DNA of 64,000 nt from Candidatus Phytoplasma australasiaticum subsp. taiwanense. Its GTDB lineage: Bacteria; Bacillota_I; Bacilli_A; Acholeplasmatales; Acholeplasmataceae. The number at the start of each line of letters is the position of its first letter. Position 1 is the stretch's first letter. The DNA is taken from NCBI GenBank assembly GCA_001307505.2, contig CP040925.1:124001-188000 (forward strand), written 5' to 3'. The position numbers were made by a program, and so were the translations under genes. The notes beneath the pieces are model-generated. The model ran no database searches and had not been told where the DNA came from. It saw only the letters and a program-made list of their open reading frames with translations. This document shows positions 33,310 through 42,994 of this stretch, piece by piece.

Positions 33310-34788
33310 ATGAATAAAGAAGATATGACAGAACAAGAAACAATTAGAAGAGTTAAGTTAGATAATTTAAGAAAAAATAATGTAGAACCTTTTCGTAATA
33401 AATTTATAGAAACTGAATCTATTAGTTCTTTATTGTTTCAATATAACTCTTGGACAGCTAATCAATTGGAAAAAAATCAAATATTAGTCTCTGTAGCTGG
33501 TCGAATCATTTTAAACAGAATACAAGGTAAAGCTGGTTTCGCTAACATACGTGATTTTGAATCTGATATACAAATTTATATTCGTCGTGATAACATTACA
33601 GAACAAGAATTTAAAATTTATAATTTGTTGGATTTAGGAGATATTATTGGCGTTACAGGTATATTATTTAAAACGAATACGGGTGAATTGACTATTAAAA
33701 TTTTTAAATTAGTTGTTTTAAGCAAAAGTTTGCGACCTCTTCCTGATAAATATAAAGGCTTACAAGATAAAGAGGTAATGCGAAAAAAACGTTATTTAGA
33801 TTTGATTGTTAATCCTAAAGCTCGTAAAACTTTTGTAGATAGAGTTAAAATTATTCGTTTTCTTAGAGATTTTTTTAATAGTGAAAATTTTTTAGAGGTT
33901 GAAACAGCTGTATTAAATTCTTGTGTTGGCGGCGCTAATGCTAGACCTTTCGTTACTTATCATAATACTTTAGCAGCTAATTTTTATTTAAGAATTGCTA
34001 CAGAAATTTCGTTAAAAAAGTTAATTATAGGCGGTATGAAAGCCGTTTATGAAATAGGTAAAGTATTCCGTAATGAAGGTATTGATGCCAGTCATAATCC
34101 TGAATTTACAACTATAGAAGCTTATTTGGCTTACGCCAATATGGATACTATGATGTCTTTAGTTGAAAAATGTTTGAAAGAAGTTTGTTATAAACTTTTA
34201 GGTAAGTTAGAGTTTAATTATCAAGGAAATTTGATTAAATTTGATCACTTTTATAAATATGATATGATTGAGATTATTAAACAAAAAACTAATATTGATT
34301 TTAATAATAATATGTCTTTATTAGAGTGTCAAAAGTTAGCTAAAAATCACGATATCACTTTAGAAGGTTTTTACAAAAAAGGTCATATTATATCTGCTTT
34401 TTTTGAGAAATTTGTTGAACCATATTTGATACAACCTACTTTTATTTGTAATTATCCTATAGAAATTAGTCCTTTAGCTCAAGTACATCCGCGCAATTCA
34501 CAATTAACAGAAAGATTTGAATTATTTGTGGCTGGTAAAGAATTGGTCAATGCTTTTAGTGAATTAAATGATCCTATAGAACAAAGAAAACGTTTTGAAG
34601 AGCAGATCTTGCAAAAGTCATTAGGTAATGATGAGGCTCATGAATTAGATGAAGATTTTATAGAAGCTTTAGAATACGGTATGCCCCCAACTGGTGGTTT
34701 AGGTATAGGAATAGATCGTTTAATCATGTTATTAACTGATAATTCTAATATTCGTGATGTTATTTTATTTCCTCATTTAAAAAAGTAA
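33310..34788 (+). CDS. lysS: Lysyl-tRNA synthetase, class II
   Basis: 492 residues. An N-terminal OB-fold anticodon-binding domain (about 55-140, SVAGRIILNRIQGKAGFANI) is followed by a class II catalytic core: motif 1 around FLEVETAVLNSCVGGANARPF, motif 2 around KVFRNEGIDASHNPEFTTIEAY and motif 3 GMPPTGGLGIGIDRLIMLL. The enzyme charges tRNA-Lys in the cytosol. GTAGGAG precedes the ATG by 11 bases. The upstream gap has two TATAAT-like hexamers (33255, 33263) but no well-spaced -35. Confidence 0.97.
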   Translation: MNKEDMTEQETIRRVKLDNLRKNNVEPFRNKFIETESISSLLFQYNSWTANQLEKNQILVSVAGRIILNRIQGKAGFANIRDFESDIQIYIRRDNITEQEFKIYNLLDLGDIIGVTGILFKTNTGELTIKIFKLVVLSKSLRPLPDKYKGLQDKEVMRKKRYLDLIVNPKARKTFVDRVKIIRFLRDFFNSENFLEVETAVLNSCVGGANARPFVTYHNTLAANFYLRIATEISLKKLIIGGMKAVYEIGKVFRNEGIDASHNPEFTTIEAYLAYANMDTMMSLVEKCLKEVCYKLLGKLEFNYQGNLIKFDHFYKYDMIEIIKQKTNIDFNNNMSLLECQKLAKNHDITLEGFYKKGHIISAFFEKFVEPYLIQPTFICNYPIEISPLAQVHPRNSQLTERFELFVAGKELVNAFSELNDPIEQRKRFEEQILQKSLGNDEAHELDEDFIEALEYGMPPTGGLGIGIDRLIMLLTDNSNIRDVILFPHLKK

Positions 34789-34861
34789 CATAGGAATCAT
34801 CATATTATAATAATTAATTATTAATTTGTTGTTCTATTTTATTAGTGAAGGATTGATAATA

Positions 34862-35251
34862 ATGAACAATTTATTTTTATTTTGTAAAATAAAAAAGTTA
34901 TTTTTATATTTTTTGAAAATCATAAATCATTCTCATATTAATTCTGATATGGATTATGAAAATATGGATAATATCTATATTATTAAATTAGCTGATAAAA
35001 TTATAGAACAATTTTCGTTGTCAGAAATAACAATAAATATTGAATTTTTACAAGAACATTTATTGTATTATCTTCAAGAACAAGAATCGTTTTTACCTAC
35101 TCAAGAATATAATTTATATATGATTATAATATTTTTAGAATCTTTTTATTTTGCTGAATTTCAAATATTAAATCATGATGAAAATAATAATATTTTAAAT
35201 TATTTTGAAACGGAGTATGATAAACGAAATTTAAAAAAAATTTTTAATTAA
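34862..35251 (+). CDS. Hypothetical protein, 129 aa
   Basis: Read from the ATG at 34862 (GAAGGA upstream); an earlier in-frame start at 34826 has no such site. I do not recognise the family. The protein is rich in Ile, Asn, Glu and Phe, has no clear membrane helix, and looks helical in its central part (KLADKIIEQF, EFLQEHLLYYLQEQ). It sits between lysS and dnaE. The open frame and ribosome-binding site support a real gene, but nothing indicates its role. Confidence 0.5.
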   Translation: MNNLFLFCKIKKLFLYFLKIINHSHINSDMDYENMDNIYIIKLADKIIEQFSLSEITINIEFLQEHLLYYLQEQESFLPTQEYNLYMIIIFLESFYFAEFQILNHDENNNILNYFETEYDKRNLKKIFN

Positions 35252-35355
35252 AAAGTATTTATTAATTATAATATAATTTTTTATATAATCAGAATGATTT
35301 TTATATATTAGTTATTTGGGTATTTAATGTTATTGGTTATTGGTAAGAAAGTGTT

Positions 35356-38094
35356 TTGCGTGTTATGATAGGGGTTTTTTATTTACAAAGTTTTTATAGC
35401 ATTAAAAAAAGTGTTCATTCAGTGGAATCTTTGGTTAAAAAAGCGTACGAAAGTAAATATGATTTTGTAGCTTTAAGTGATGTCGAAAACTTGTACGGGA
35501 TGATTCAATTAATGAAGTTTTGCCGTGAATATAAAATTAAACCTATTATAGGAGTGCAAATTTATATTTATTTTGATCTTTTAAAATATCGTGATATTAA
35601 AATTAGTTTTTTAATTTATGCTTTTGATAATGATGGTATTAATAATTTAATTAAGATTTTAAACTTTATTCAATTAAATAATAAAATAACTGTAATGGAT
35701 CTTCAAAAATTTCAAGATGGTATTTTTTGCATTTTATCTAATTTAGATTTTATTTTATGTGATATTTTAAAAGATGAAATTATGAATTTAACCATTTATG
35801 AAAATAAAACTCTTTTTATTTTTGAAACTTTGCGATTTTTTCAAAAAAATATTAAAAAATTATTTTTTGGATTTTCGTTACAATCTTTTTTATTACAAGA
35901 TTATGCAGGTTTTTTTTTAAATATAGCTAAAAAATTAAATTTAAAAGTGGTTTTAGTTAATAAAACTAATTATTTAGTTTCGGAAGAAAAATTAATTTAT
36001 CAATATTTATATAAAATAAATGATTATCAAAATAATATTAAAAAATTTATTAATCCTCAGCAAATTAATGAACAAATTACTTTGGATGTTGAATTTATTG
36101 ACTATAAACAAATTCAAGAACGTTATCAATTTTACAATATTAATGATTTTGAATTATTTCTTGATTTAGAAAAATTTTTACCATTAATTAAATATGATAT
36201 TTCCCCTCCCTCAACTGTATGCGATTTTAAACATGATTTAGATTGCGATAATTTTAAATATTTACAAAAAAAAGCTAATAATTTTTTAACCTATTATTTG
36301 CAAAAAAATATAAATATAAAAAAACATATTTTTTATATTCAACAACTACAAAAAGAATTAATTTTGATTAAAAAAATGAATTATGTTGATTTTTTTTTAA
36401 TTGTTTTTGATTTAATACAATATGCTAAAAATAAAAAAATTTTAATAGGGCCTGGAAGAGGTTCTTCAGTTGGTTCTTTATTATGTTTTTGTTTAGGAAT
36501 TACTGAGATTGATCCTGTAAAATATAATTTGCTTTTTGAGAGATTTTTAAATTTTCAACGAACAACTGTTCCTGATATTGATATAGATGTACCTGATGAT
36601 CAGGTTACTAGAATGATTAAATATCTTGTTGATAAATATGGAATTGAACATATCGCTAATTTAATTACTTTTCAGAAATATTCTAAAGATTCTTTTCTTA
36701 TGGATTTAAAATTAATTAACCAAAATGGTATTGAAATCAATATATCTCGTGCTAAAGCGATTTGTTCTCGATTTGCTTCTATTATTCAAGGTATTCCAAG
36801 ATTAGTTGGCACTCATCCTTCTGGAGTCATTATTACTAAATTAGATTTATCTAAACATTTACCTATTCAAAAAAATTCTAATAATTCTGTTATATTATAT
36901 CGTGTGCAATTTGATCATAAACAGTTAGAACAATTAGGTTTTATTAAATTAGATTTGTTAAATTTGCGAAATCTTTTTTTAATTAATAAAATTGTTACTT
37001 TAATTGAACAAACAAATCAAATCAAAATAGATTTATCAAATATACCGTTAAATGATTCTAATACCTATAATATATTACAAAAAGGAGATACCAATTATAT
37101 TTTTCAATTAGAATCTTTATCTGCTAGGAAAGTTATTGAACGTCTTAAACCTAAAACATTTGAAGATTTGGTTGCTGTTTTATCTTTTAATAGGCCTGGT
37201 GCTATAAAATTTGTAGATCTTTATATACAAAATAGAATAAATCAAGAATCAAAATTTATTGATATAGAAATTGTAGATAATATATTATGTGATACTTATG
37301 GTGTGGTTTTGTATCAAGAACAAATGATGAGAATAGCTTCAGAGTTTGCAGGTTATAATTTGGGGCAAGCGGATTTATTTATGAGACAGATTATGGCTAA
37401 ATCTTCCGAATCTGTTAAAATTAATTTAAAAAAAAGTTTTATTACTCAAAGTGTTTTGTATCAGAGAACAGATGAAATGGCTAGTAAAGTTTATGATTAT
37501 ATTGCAAAGTTTTCTAATTATATTTTTAATAAAAGTCATGGTGTAGCATATGCTTTAATAAGTTATAGAATGGCTTATTTAAAAGCTAATTATTTACTTT
37601 ATTTTGGTATAGTTTATGCAGAAGAATATCCAGATGATTATGCTAATATTCGAACGTGGTTATCACAAATTAAAAAATATATTAAAATACAAAAACCTCA
37701 TATTTTATATAGTGATGTTAGTAATTTTCGTATTTTAAATAATCAACTTTTTTTACCTTTAAATTTTATTAGAGATATTAGTTTAGAAATATGCCGTACT
37801 CTTATAAAAGAACGTTCTATAAAAAAATTTGAAAATTTTGATGATTTTAAAATAAGATTAAAAAATGTTTTAAATAAGGAATCGTTGCAAAAATTTATTT
37901 TTGCTGGAGCATTAGATAATATATTCGCTTTAAATCGTATACAATTATTGCAAAATTGCGATTTTAATTATATAGAGCATAGTCAATATTTAACTAATTT
38001 TCGCAAAAAAGAATTAAAAGATAATTATGATCAATTAATTTTAAAAAAAAATTTTCAAAATGCTTTTAAATTTAAATTAGATATTATTGATTAA
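35356..38094 (+). CDS. dnaE: DNA polymerase III subunit alpha (DnaE type, short form)
   Basis: 912 residues from TTG 35356 (alternative ATG 35365). The order is PHP domain (about 1-270), polymerase core with GPGRGSSVGSLLCF and the catalytic triad text PDIDIDVPDD, then the fingers (FQKYSKDSFLMDL, NFNRPGA-like) and a short helix-hairpin-helix tail. It lacks the C-terminal OB/tau-binding region of E. coli DnaE (1160 aa). The PHP metal motif, usually H-x-H near the N-terminus, is replaced here (VFYLQSFYS), so PHP nuclease activity is unlikely. Mollicutes usually use PolC as main replicase and DnaE for priming extension; polC is not in this window. Confidence 0.93.
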   Translation: MRVMIGVFYLQSFYSIKKSVHSVESLVKKAYESKYDFVALSDVENLYGMIQLMKFCREYKIKPIIGVQIYIYFDLLKYRDIKISFLIYAFDNDGINNLIKILNFIQLNNKITVMDLQKFQDGIFCILSNLDFILCDILKDEIMNLTIYENKTLFIFETLRFFQKNIKKLFFGFSLQSFLLQDYAGFFLNIAKKLNLKVVLVNKTNYLVSEEKLIYQYLYKINDYQNNIKKFINPQQINEQITLDVEFIDYKQIQERYQFYNINDFELFLDLEKFLPLIKYDISPPSTVCDFKHDLDCDNFKYLQKKANNFLTYYLQKNINIKKHIFYIQQLQKELILIKKMNYVDFFLIVFDLIQYAKNKKILIGPGRGSSVGSLLCFCLGITEIDPVKYNLLFERFLNFQRTTVPDIDIDVPDDQVTRMIKYLVDKYGIEHIANLITFQKYSKDSFLMDLKLINQNGIEINISRAKAICSRFASIIQGIPRLVGTHPSGVIITKLDLSKHLPIQKNSNNSVILYRVQFDHKQLEQLGFIKLDLLNLRNLFLINKIVTLIEQTNQIKIDLSNIPLNDSNTYNILQKGDTNYIFQLESLSARKVIERLKPKTFEDLVAVLSFNRPGAIKFVDLYIQNRINQESKFIDIEIVDNILCDTYGVVLYQEQMMRIASEFAGYNLGQADLFMRQIMAKSSESVKINLKKSFITQSVLYQRTDEMASKVYDYIAKFSNYIFNKSHGVAYALISYRMAYLKANYLLYFGIVYAEEYPDDYANIRTWLSQIKKYIKIQKPHILYSDVSNFRILNNQLFLPLNFIRDISLEICRTLIKERSIKKFENFDDFKIRLKNVLNKESLQKFIFAGALDNIFALNRIQLLQNCDFNYIEHSQYLTNFRKKELKDNYDQLILKKNFQNAFKFKLDIID

Positions 38095-38129
38095 TAATAA
38101 TTTTGTAATATAGGAGGAAATAATAAATT

Positions 38130-38558
38130 TTGTTAAATAAAAAGTGGGATATTTTTAGGAAATATTTAATAGATAGTAAATTTTGGAAACAGTCATGGTT
38201 TATTATTTTAATTTATAGTGTTAATTTTTTAGGTTTTTTATTGATTATTTCATGGAAATTAAATAATAGAACTGTGTATCAATATAATCAAATAAATTTT
38301 TCTAATGTTTTTGATATTCATAAAATATATCAATTTCAAATTAATGATCGACAAGAATTAGAAGAAACTATTATTTTTTTAAAATCTATGTTTCTTGGTA
38401 TTATTAATGGCATTTTTTTTATGAGTTTACGAAGAGGCCTTTTAGGAATTACTTTAGGTACTTTTATTGGAGCATTTTTAGGTCTGAGTGTAGGTATGAT
38501 TTATCCATCAATTATTTATTTTTTGGAATTAATTTATAAAGGAGTTTTTAAAGTTTAA
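38130..38558 (+). CDS. Hypothetical membrane protein, 142 aa
   Basis: Starts at TTG 38130, 12 bases after a perfect AGGAGG. One membrane helix near residues 20-41 and a second hydrophobic, glycine-rich region near 95-137 (LGITLGTFIGAFLGLSVGMIY) that could form two helices. Not recognised. It lies between dnaE and a likely transporter component. Confidence 0.6.
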   Translation: MLNKKWDIFRKYLIDSKFWKQSWFIILIYSVNFLGFLLIISWKLNNRTVYQYNQINFSNVFDIHKIYQFQINDRQELEETIIFLKSMFLGIINGIFFMSLRRGLLGITLGTFIGAFLGLSVGMIYPSIIYFLELIYKGVFKV

Positions 38559-38612
38559 AAAAATAATATTTAATTACGAGAATAGTTTTGAAAAAGTAAT
38601 TAATATTTTTTT

Positions 38613-39287
38613 ATGTTTATGCGCTTGTTGAATAATTGTATATTACGTAAAGTTGTTTTAGTAAGTTATTTTTTATCTTTAGTGATTTTTATAGATTTAG
38701 CCTTTGGAAAAGTTTTAACTTCATTTTTACACTTGCCCTTGGGTGGCCAAGTATTTAAAATTTCTTTAGTGATTTTGTGTTTATCAGGTATTTATAATAG
38801 TTTTTTAATTCATTTATTAATTTGTTGTTTATATGCTGTTTTTCATTTAATAAAAAGTTATAATTTTTTCATCTCTTTAAATCAAATTTTCTTATTGAAT
38901 AAAATCCAATTATTTATTTCGTGTATTTTTGATTATATTTTACCGGATTTATTAATGAGTTTAGTAGGAGTTTTTATTAATAAAAAAGTGTTTATTACTA
39001 AAAATAAAAAAAATATTTTTTTGGGTTTATTATTGGCATATTCTTTGAGGAGTTGTTCTTTTTTTATCTCCAGTTATTGGGTTTATGCCAATATGCAATT
39101 ATCTTTAAGCAATGTATGGTATGATTGGTTTTTGAATTTATTTCATGTGAAAAATGTTAATAATCAAATATTATTAATTTGTTTGACTTATTGTTTAGGA
39201 ATTTTTATTATTAATTTTATTTTAAGTAATATCTTATTGTTTTTTATATTATCAAAAATTACTTATTTTTTTGATAAATATTTATAA
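38613..39287 (+). CDS. Putative ECF transporter substrate-binding (S) component, ThiT-like
   Basis: 224 residues with six or so hydrophobic helices. The segment LPLGGQVFKISLVILCLSGI near residues 41-60 resembles the ThiT family text (P-x-GG-x-(S/V)-x-(F/L)...P) and FDYILPDLLMSLVGVF resembles its next conserved block (LDY-P-A-GL-G). The S component would capture a vitamin and dock on the shared EcfAAT energising module, encoded elsewhere. Substrate assignment to thiamine is an inference from weak similarity. Confidence 0.45.
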   Translation: MFMRLLNNCILRKVVLVSYFLSLVIFIDLAFGKVLTSFLHLPLGGQVFKISLVILCLSGIYNSFLIHLLICCLYAVFHLIKSYNFFISLNQIFLLNKIQLFISCIFDYILPDLLMSLVGVFINKKVFITKNKKNIFLGLLLAYSLRSCSFFISSYWVYANMQLSLSNVWYDWFLNLFHVKNVNNQILLICLTYCLGIFIINFILSNILLFFILSKITYFFDKYL

Positions 39288-39438
39288 AATTTGCTTTTTT
39301 AGTGTTAAAATAATTAGTATAGTTAAATTAAATTTCTTTTATTATTTTTGTTGAATAGATTTAATATTAAGAAATATGTTTTGTACCTAAAATATAGACA
39401 CTTATTTGAAGAGGTGATTAGATATTTGTTATTATCAA

Positions 39439-40488
39439 ATGCCAAAAATTGTTACTGAAAAAGATATTAATGAAATATTATCTATTCAAAAATTATTATT
39501 TCAAAACGGCTTAACAAATGATTTGGTTCATGAATATGTTATAATTAAGAATTTAAATGATAAATTAATCGGAGTAGTTGGTCGATATTATAATAATATT
39601 CGATGTTTAGCGGTAGATCCGGAATATCAAGGTTATAATTTGTCTAATGCATTAATTAGTTATATTATCAAAAGAATTTATCAAGATAATTTTAATGAAA
39701 TTTTTGTATTTACAAAACCTGTTAATTTTGCTATTTTTAAATACTTAGGTTTTAGAATGATTTATTGTAATGAAGAATTTGGTTTTTTGACTAATAGATA
39801 TGATTGTTTTGAAGAATATTTATCTTATTTATCGGATTTACGAAAAAATAATATTAAATCTAATTTCAAGAATATCTCTGCTATAGTTATGAATGCTAAT
39901 CCTTTTACTAAAGGGCATCAATATTTAGTTGAAACAGCATCTAATAACAGTGATTTAGTTTATATTATTATGGTTAAAGAAGATGTATCTTTATTTTCTT
40001 ATAAACAACGTAAAGAAATGGTAAAATTATTTACTGAAAATATTAAAAATGTTTTTATTGTTGAAGGTAGTAATTATTTAGTGTCTAGAAATGTTTTCCC
40101 TTCTTATTTTTTATCATCTCCGGAAAAAGTGATTCGTTCTCAAATTATTTTAGACACGCATATTTTTAAAAATTATATAGCTCGCAATTTAGGTATTAAA
40201 AAACGTTACGTAGGAGAAGAACCGTTTTCACCTACAACAAATTTATATAATGTGATTATGCAAGAAGTTTTGGTTAAATCAGAAATAGAATTAGTAGTTT
40301 GTCCTCGATTAATGTGGGATTTTAAGTCGATTTCGGCAACGCAAGTTCGTAAATTATTTATTACAGGAAATTTTAAAGATATGAAAAATTTAGTACCTAC
40401 GACTACTTTAAAATTTTTGCAAAAATTGAATTATAAAAAATATGCTCAAGATCCTAAACTTTCTAAATTGATTGATAAAAGTTTTTAA
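39439..40488 (+). CDS. citC: Citrate lyase ligase-like protein (CitC)
   Basis: 349 residues. A GNAT-like N-terminal domain (about 1-120, LAVDPEYQGYNLSNALISYI) is followed by a nucleotidyltransferase domain with NPFTKGHQYLVETA (HxGH-type motif, about residue 155) and KSISATQVRKLF (ISST/R-type motif) near the C-terminus. This pairing is characteristic of [citrate (pro-3S)-lyase] ligase, which acetylates the lyase prosthetic group. No citrate lyase subunits are in this window. A GAAGAGGTGATT lies 20 bases upstream, too far for a strong site. Confidence 0.8.
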   Translation: MPKIVTEKDINEILSIQKLLFQNGLTNDLVHEYVIIKNLNDKLIGVVGRYYNNIRCLAVDPEYQGYNLSNALISYIIKRIYQDNFNEIFVFTKPVNFAIFKYLGFRMIYCNEEFGFLTNRYDCFEEYLSYLSDLRKNNIKSNFKNISAIVMNANPFTKGHQYLVETASNNSDLVYIIMVKEDVSLFSYKQRKEMVKLFTENIKNVFIVEGSNYLVSRNVFPSYFLSSPEKVIRSQIILDTHIFKNYIARNLGIKKRYVGEEPFSPTTNLYNVIMQEVLVKSEIELVVCPRLMWDFKSISATQVRKLFITGNFKDMKNLVPTTTLKFLQKLNYKKYAQDPKLSKLIDKSF

Positions 40489-40601
40489 CTATATTTAATT
40501 AAAAGATTTAGGTTATTAAAATTTAAATAATTCATAAATGAGTTATTATTTTATACACATATACTTATATTTTTTTTAAAATAAAGGAATTATTAAATAC
40601 T

Positions 40602-41546
40602 ATGGTATCCAATAACAATCAAATTGATGAAAATATTTATCAAGTTATTTTATTTTATAATTATACTTATATTAAAAATCCTCAATATTTATGCGATATA
40701 CATCAGAAATTTTGTATTCAAAATCAATTATTAGGTAGGATTATTATTTCCGAAGAAGGTATCAATGGCACTTTATCAGGTTTAAAGAAAGATATTAATT
40801 TGTATATGCAATTTTTATTACAAGATGATTGCTTTTCTAAAACTGAATTTAAAATAGATTCAGTTTATGGACATGTTTTTCCAAAACTTTCTGTTAAATA
40901 TAAAAAAGAAATAGTATCTTTAAAGTTAATAAATGATATTTTTCCTAAAGCTAGTCGTTATGTTGAACCTAAAGAATTTTATAATTTATCTAGAAAATCT
41001 GATATTATTTTATTAGATGCTCGTAATAATTATGAAACAAAACTTGGATATTTTTTAAATGCTATTTTGCCTGATATTAATAATTTTCGAGAATTACCTT
41101 CTTGGATAGATAAAAATTTATTTTTTTTTAAAAATAAAAAAGTTTTAACATATTGTACTGGCGGAGTGAGATGTGAAAAATTATCTGTTTATTTACAACA
41201 AAAAGGGGTTTCTGAAGTTTTTCAACTAAAAGGAGGGATTATCAAATATAGTCAAGACAAGGAAATTCAAGGTGATGGATTCCAAGGTAGTCTTTATGTT
41301 TTTGATAAAAGAATTTCCGTTAGAGTTAATAAAAAAAGGCATTCTATTGTAGGTAAAGATTTTTTTGATCAAACTCCTTGTGAAAGATATATTAATTGCG
41401 CTAATCCTGAATGTAATAAGCAAATTTTATGTAGTTTAGCGAACGAAATAAAATATTCAGGTAGTTGTTGTCTTCTTTGTCGACAACATATTAATAATCG
41501 TTTTAATCGCGAAAATAATAAAAAAACTATAAATGTTAATTTTTAA
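40602..41546 (+). CDS. trhO: tRNA uridine-34 hydroxylase TrhO (rhodanese-like, YceA/YbfQ)
   Basis: 314 residues. The N-terminal domain (about 1-100) has the family motif ISEEGINGTLSG. The rhodanese domain (about 125-225) carries the active-site loop YCTGGVRCEK, and the C-terminus has a zinc-type Cys cluster (CANPECNKQ, CCLLCRQH). TrhO catalyses prephenate-independent, oxygen-dependent 5-hydroxyuridine formation at tRNA position 34. ATAAAGGAA precedes the ATG. Presence in an organism with so few tRNA-modifying genes suggests importance for decoding, which is inference. Confidence 0.92.
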   Translation: MVSNNNQIDENIYQVILFYNYTYIKNPQYLCDIHQKFCIQNQLLGRIIISEEGINGTLSGLKKDINLYMQFLLQDDCFSKTEFKIDSVYGHVFPKLSVKYKKEIVSLKLINDIFPKASRYVEPKEFYNLSRKSDIILLDARNNYETKLGYFLNAILPDINNFRELPSWIDKNLFFFKNKKVLTYCTGGVRCEKLSVYLQQKGVSEVFQLKGGIIKYSQDKEIQGDGFQGSLYVFDKRISVRVNKKRHSIVGKDFFDQTPCERYINCANPECNKQILCSLANEIKYSGSCCLLCRQHINNRFNRENNKKTINVNF

Positions 41547-41673
41547 TTATGAATAAATGATTTTATAATATTTAGTAATTAAAATAATATGCTAATTTAT
41601 TTTAATTATATTGAAATGATGTTAAGGAAGATGATTTCGATGAAAATCGATTTAATAAAGAAAGAGGTTATTT

Positions 41674-42000
41674 ATGGATAAATTTGCTATTGTTGCTAAT
41701 GGTAATAAACAATTTCAAGTTACTTTGAACCAAGAAATTTTTACAGATAAATTACCAGTACAACCAGAAGAAATTTATGTTTTTAGAAAAGTTTTAGCTA
41801 TTCATTCTGAAGGCAATTCTATTTTAGGTACTCCTTGTGTTGAAGGAGCAACAGTAGAAGCTAAAGTTATTAAACAAGGTAAATCCAAAAAAATTATTGT
41901 AGCAACTTATAAAAGAAGAAAAAAGTACCGTTGCAAAAAGGGACATCGACAGTTATATACGAAACTTTTGATTACAAATATTAATTTTCCTAAGTTATGA
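41674..42000 (+). CDS. rplU: 50S ribosomal protein L21
   Basis: 108 residues ending in TGA. The C-terminal text KYRCKKGHRQLYTKLLI is typical of L21, and the N-terminus AIVANGNKQFQVTLNQ aligns with the family. AAAGAGGTT lies before the ATG. It leads the rplU-prp-rpmA set found throughout Firmicutes and Mollicutes. A short hairpin (TTCGATGAAAATCGA, near 41637) precedes it where Firmicutes carry an L21 leader. Confidence 0.96.
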   Translation: MDKFAIVANGNKQFQVTLNQEIFTDKLPVQPEEIYVFRKVLAIHSEGNSILGTPCVEGATVEAKVIKQGKSKKIIVATYKRRKKYRCKKGHRQLYTKLLITNINFPKL

Positions 42001-42012
42001 TATGTCAATTAT

Positions 42013-42333
42013 ATGATTGAATGTTGTATACGATATAATAACGAAAGTATTACTGCTATTTTTGTAAAAGGGCATGCGCAATATTCTGGTTTACATGATA
42101 TAGTTTGTTCTTCGGTATCTACTGCTATTATAGTTACAATTAATGCTATTGAATTGTTAGACTTAAATAATAAAATTAGTTTTAAATTAAAAAAAGGTTA
42201 TTTTAAATTAATTTTATTAGAATCTAATTTAATAGTGAATAAATTATTGCAAAATTTAAAATATACTTTAAAAGATTTAAGTCAACAATATCAAAATTGT
42301 TTGAGAATTAAATTAATTAAAAATACAAATTAA
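42013..42333 (+). CDS. prp: Ribosomal-processing cysteine protease Prp
   Basis: 106 residues. The catalytic His and Cys appear in KGHAQYSGLHDIVCSSVSTAI, the family signature. Prp removes the N-terminal extension of L27 during ribosome assembly. It lies 12 bases after rplU and 15 before rpmA, whose product has the matching cleavage motif. No ribosome-binding site is seen, consistent with translational coupling to rplU. Confidence 0.93.
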   Translation: MIECCIRYNNESITAIFVKGHAQYSGLHDIVCSSVSTAIIVTINAIELLDLNNKISFKLKKGYFKLILLESNLIVNKLLQNLKYTLKDLSQQYQNCLRIKLIKNTN

Positions 42334-42348
42334 AAAAGAGGGTTTGTT

Positions 42349-42648
42349 ATGTTAAAGTTAAATATTCAATTATTTGCAACTAAAAAAGGTGTTAGTTCAA
42401 CGCGTAACGGTCGTGATTCGCATTCTAAATCTTTAGGGGCTAAATTATCAGATGGTCAATATACAAATGCCGGATCTATTATTTATCGTCAAAGAGGAAC
42501 TAAAATAAGACCTGGAAAAAATGTTGGCATTGGTAAAGATGACACTTTATTTTCTCTTATCAATGGTTTTGTGAAATTTGAAAAAATTCGTATTAATAAA
42601 AAACAGAGAACTTGCGCATCGGTTTATGATAGTGTTTTAAAAAAATAA
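42349..42648 (+). CDS. rpmA: 50S ribosomal protein L27 with cleavable N-terminal extension
   Basis: 99 residues with AAAGAGGGTTTG upstream. The N-terminus [20 protein letters not shown] carries the Prp cleavage motif (cut expected after LFA), and the rest ([23 protein letters not shown]) is typical. Mature L27 reaches the peptidyl-transferase centre with its N-terminus, so uncleaved protein would block it. Confidence 0.96.
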   Translation: MLKLNIQLFATKKGVSSTRNGRDSHSKSLGAKLSDGQYTNAGSIIYRQRGTKIRPGKNVGIGKDDTLFSLINGFVKFEKIRINKKQRTCASVYDSVLKK

Positions 42649-42994
42649 TTTAATTATTTATATAAAAACGATAATTATATAATTATGTTATTTAAAAAAG
42701 AAGATAATTATAAGTTTATAAATTTTTACTAGAATAATAAACTATTTTAAATTATTACATAGTTTTTAATCTGTTTGTACAACATTATAAGATGTACTTA
42801 CTAGAATAAATATAACTATATTAAAAATTTTAAAAGTTTTAATATTTTTTTAAATATAAATATCATAATTAATATACTTTGGCATTTGCTGATTTGGTTT
42901 TGTAGGAATATTATTTTGAGATATATAATGAAAAAATCAATATTATTATTAATTTTAGCTAATCTATTTTAATAAATTAATTTAGGGATTGATT
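42649..42994 (+). other. 346-base gap between rpmA and obg
   Basis: Very AT-rich. I see no RNA gene or convincing promoter. A 14-codon frame starting at 42929 encodes a short hydrophobic peptide without a ribosome-binding site and is not counted as a gene. GGGA at 42982 serves obg. Confidence 0.5.

Noticed and set aside
42929-42973. 14-codon frame encoding a hydrophobic peptide (MKKSILLLILANLF) before obg
   Set aside because: It looks like a signal-peptide start, but it is very short, has no ribosome-binding site and no continuing frame.
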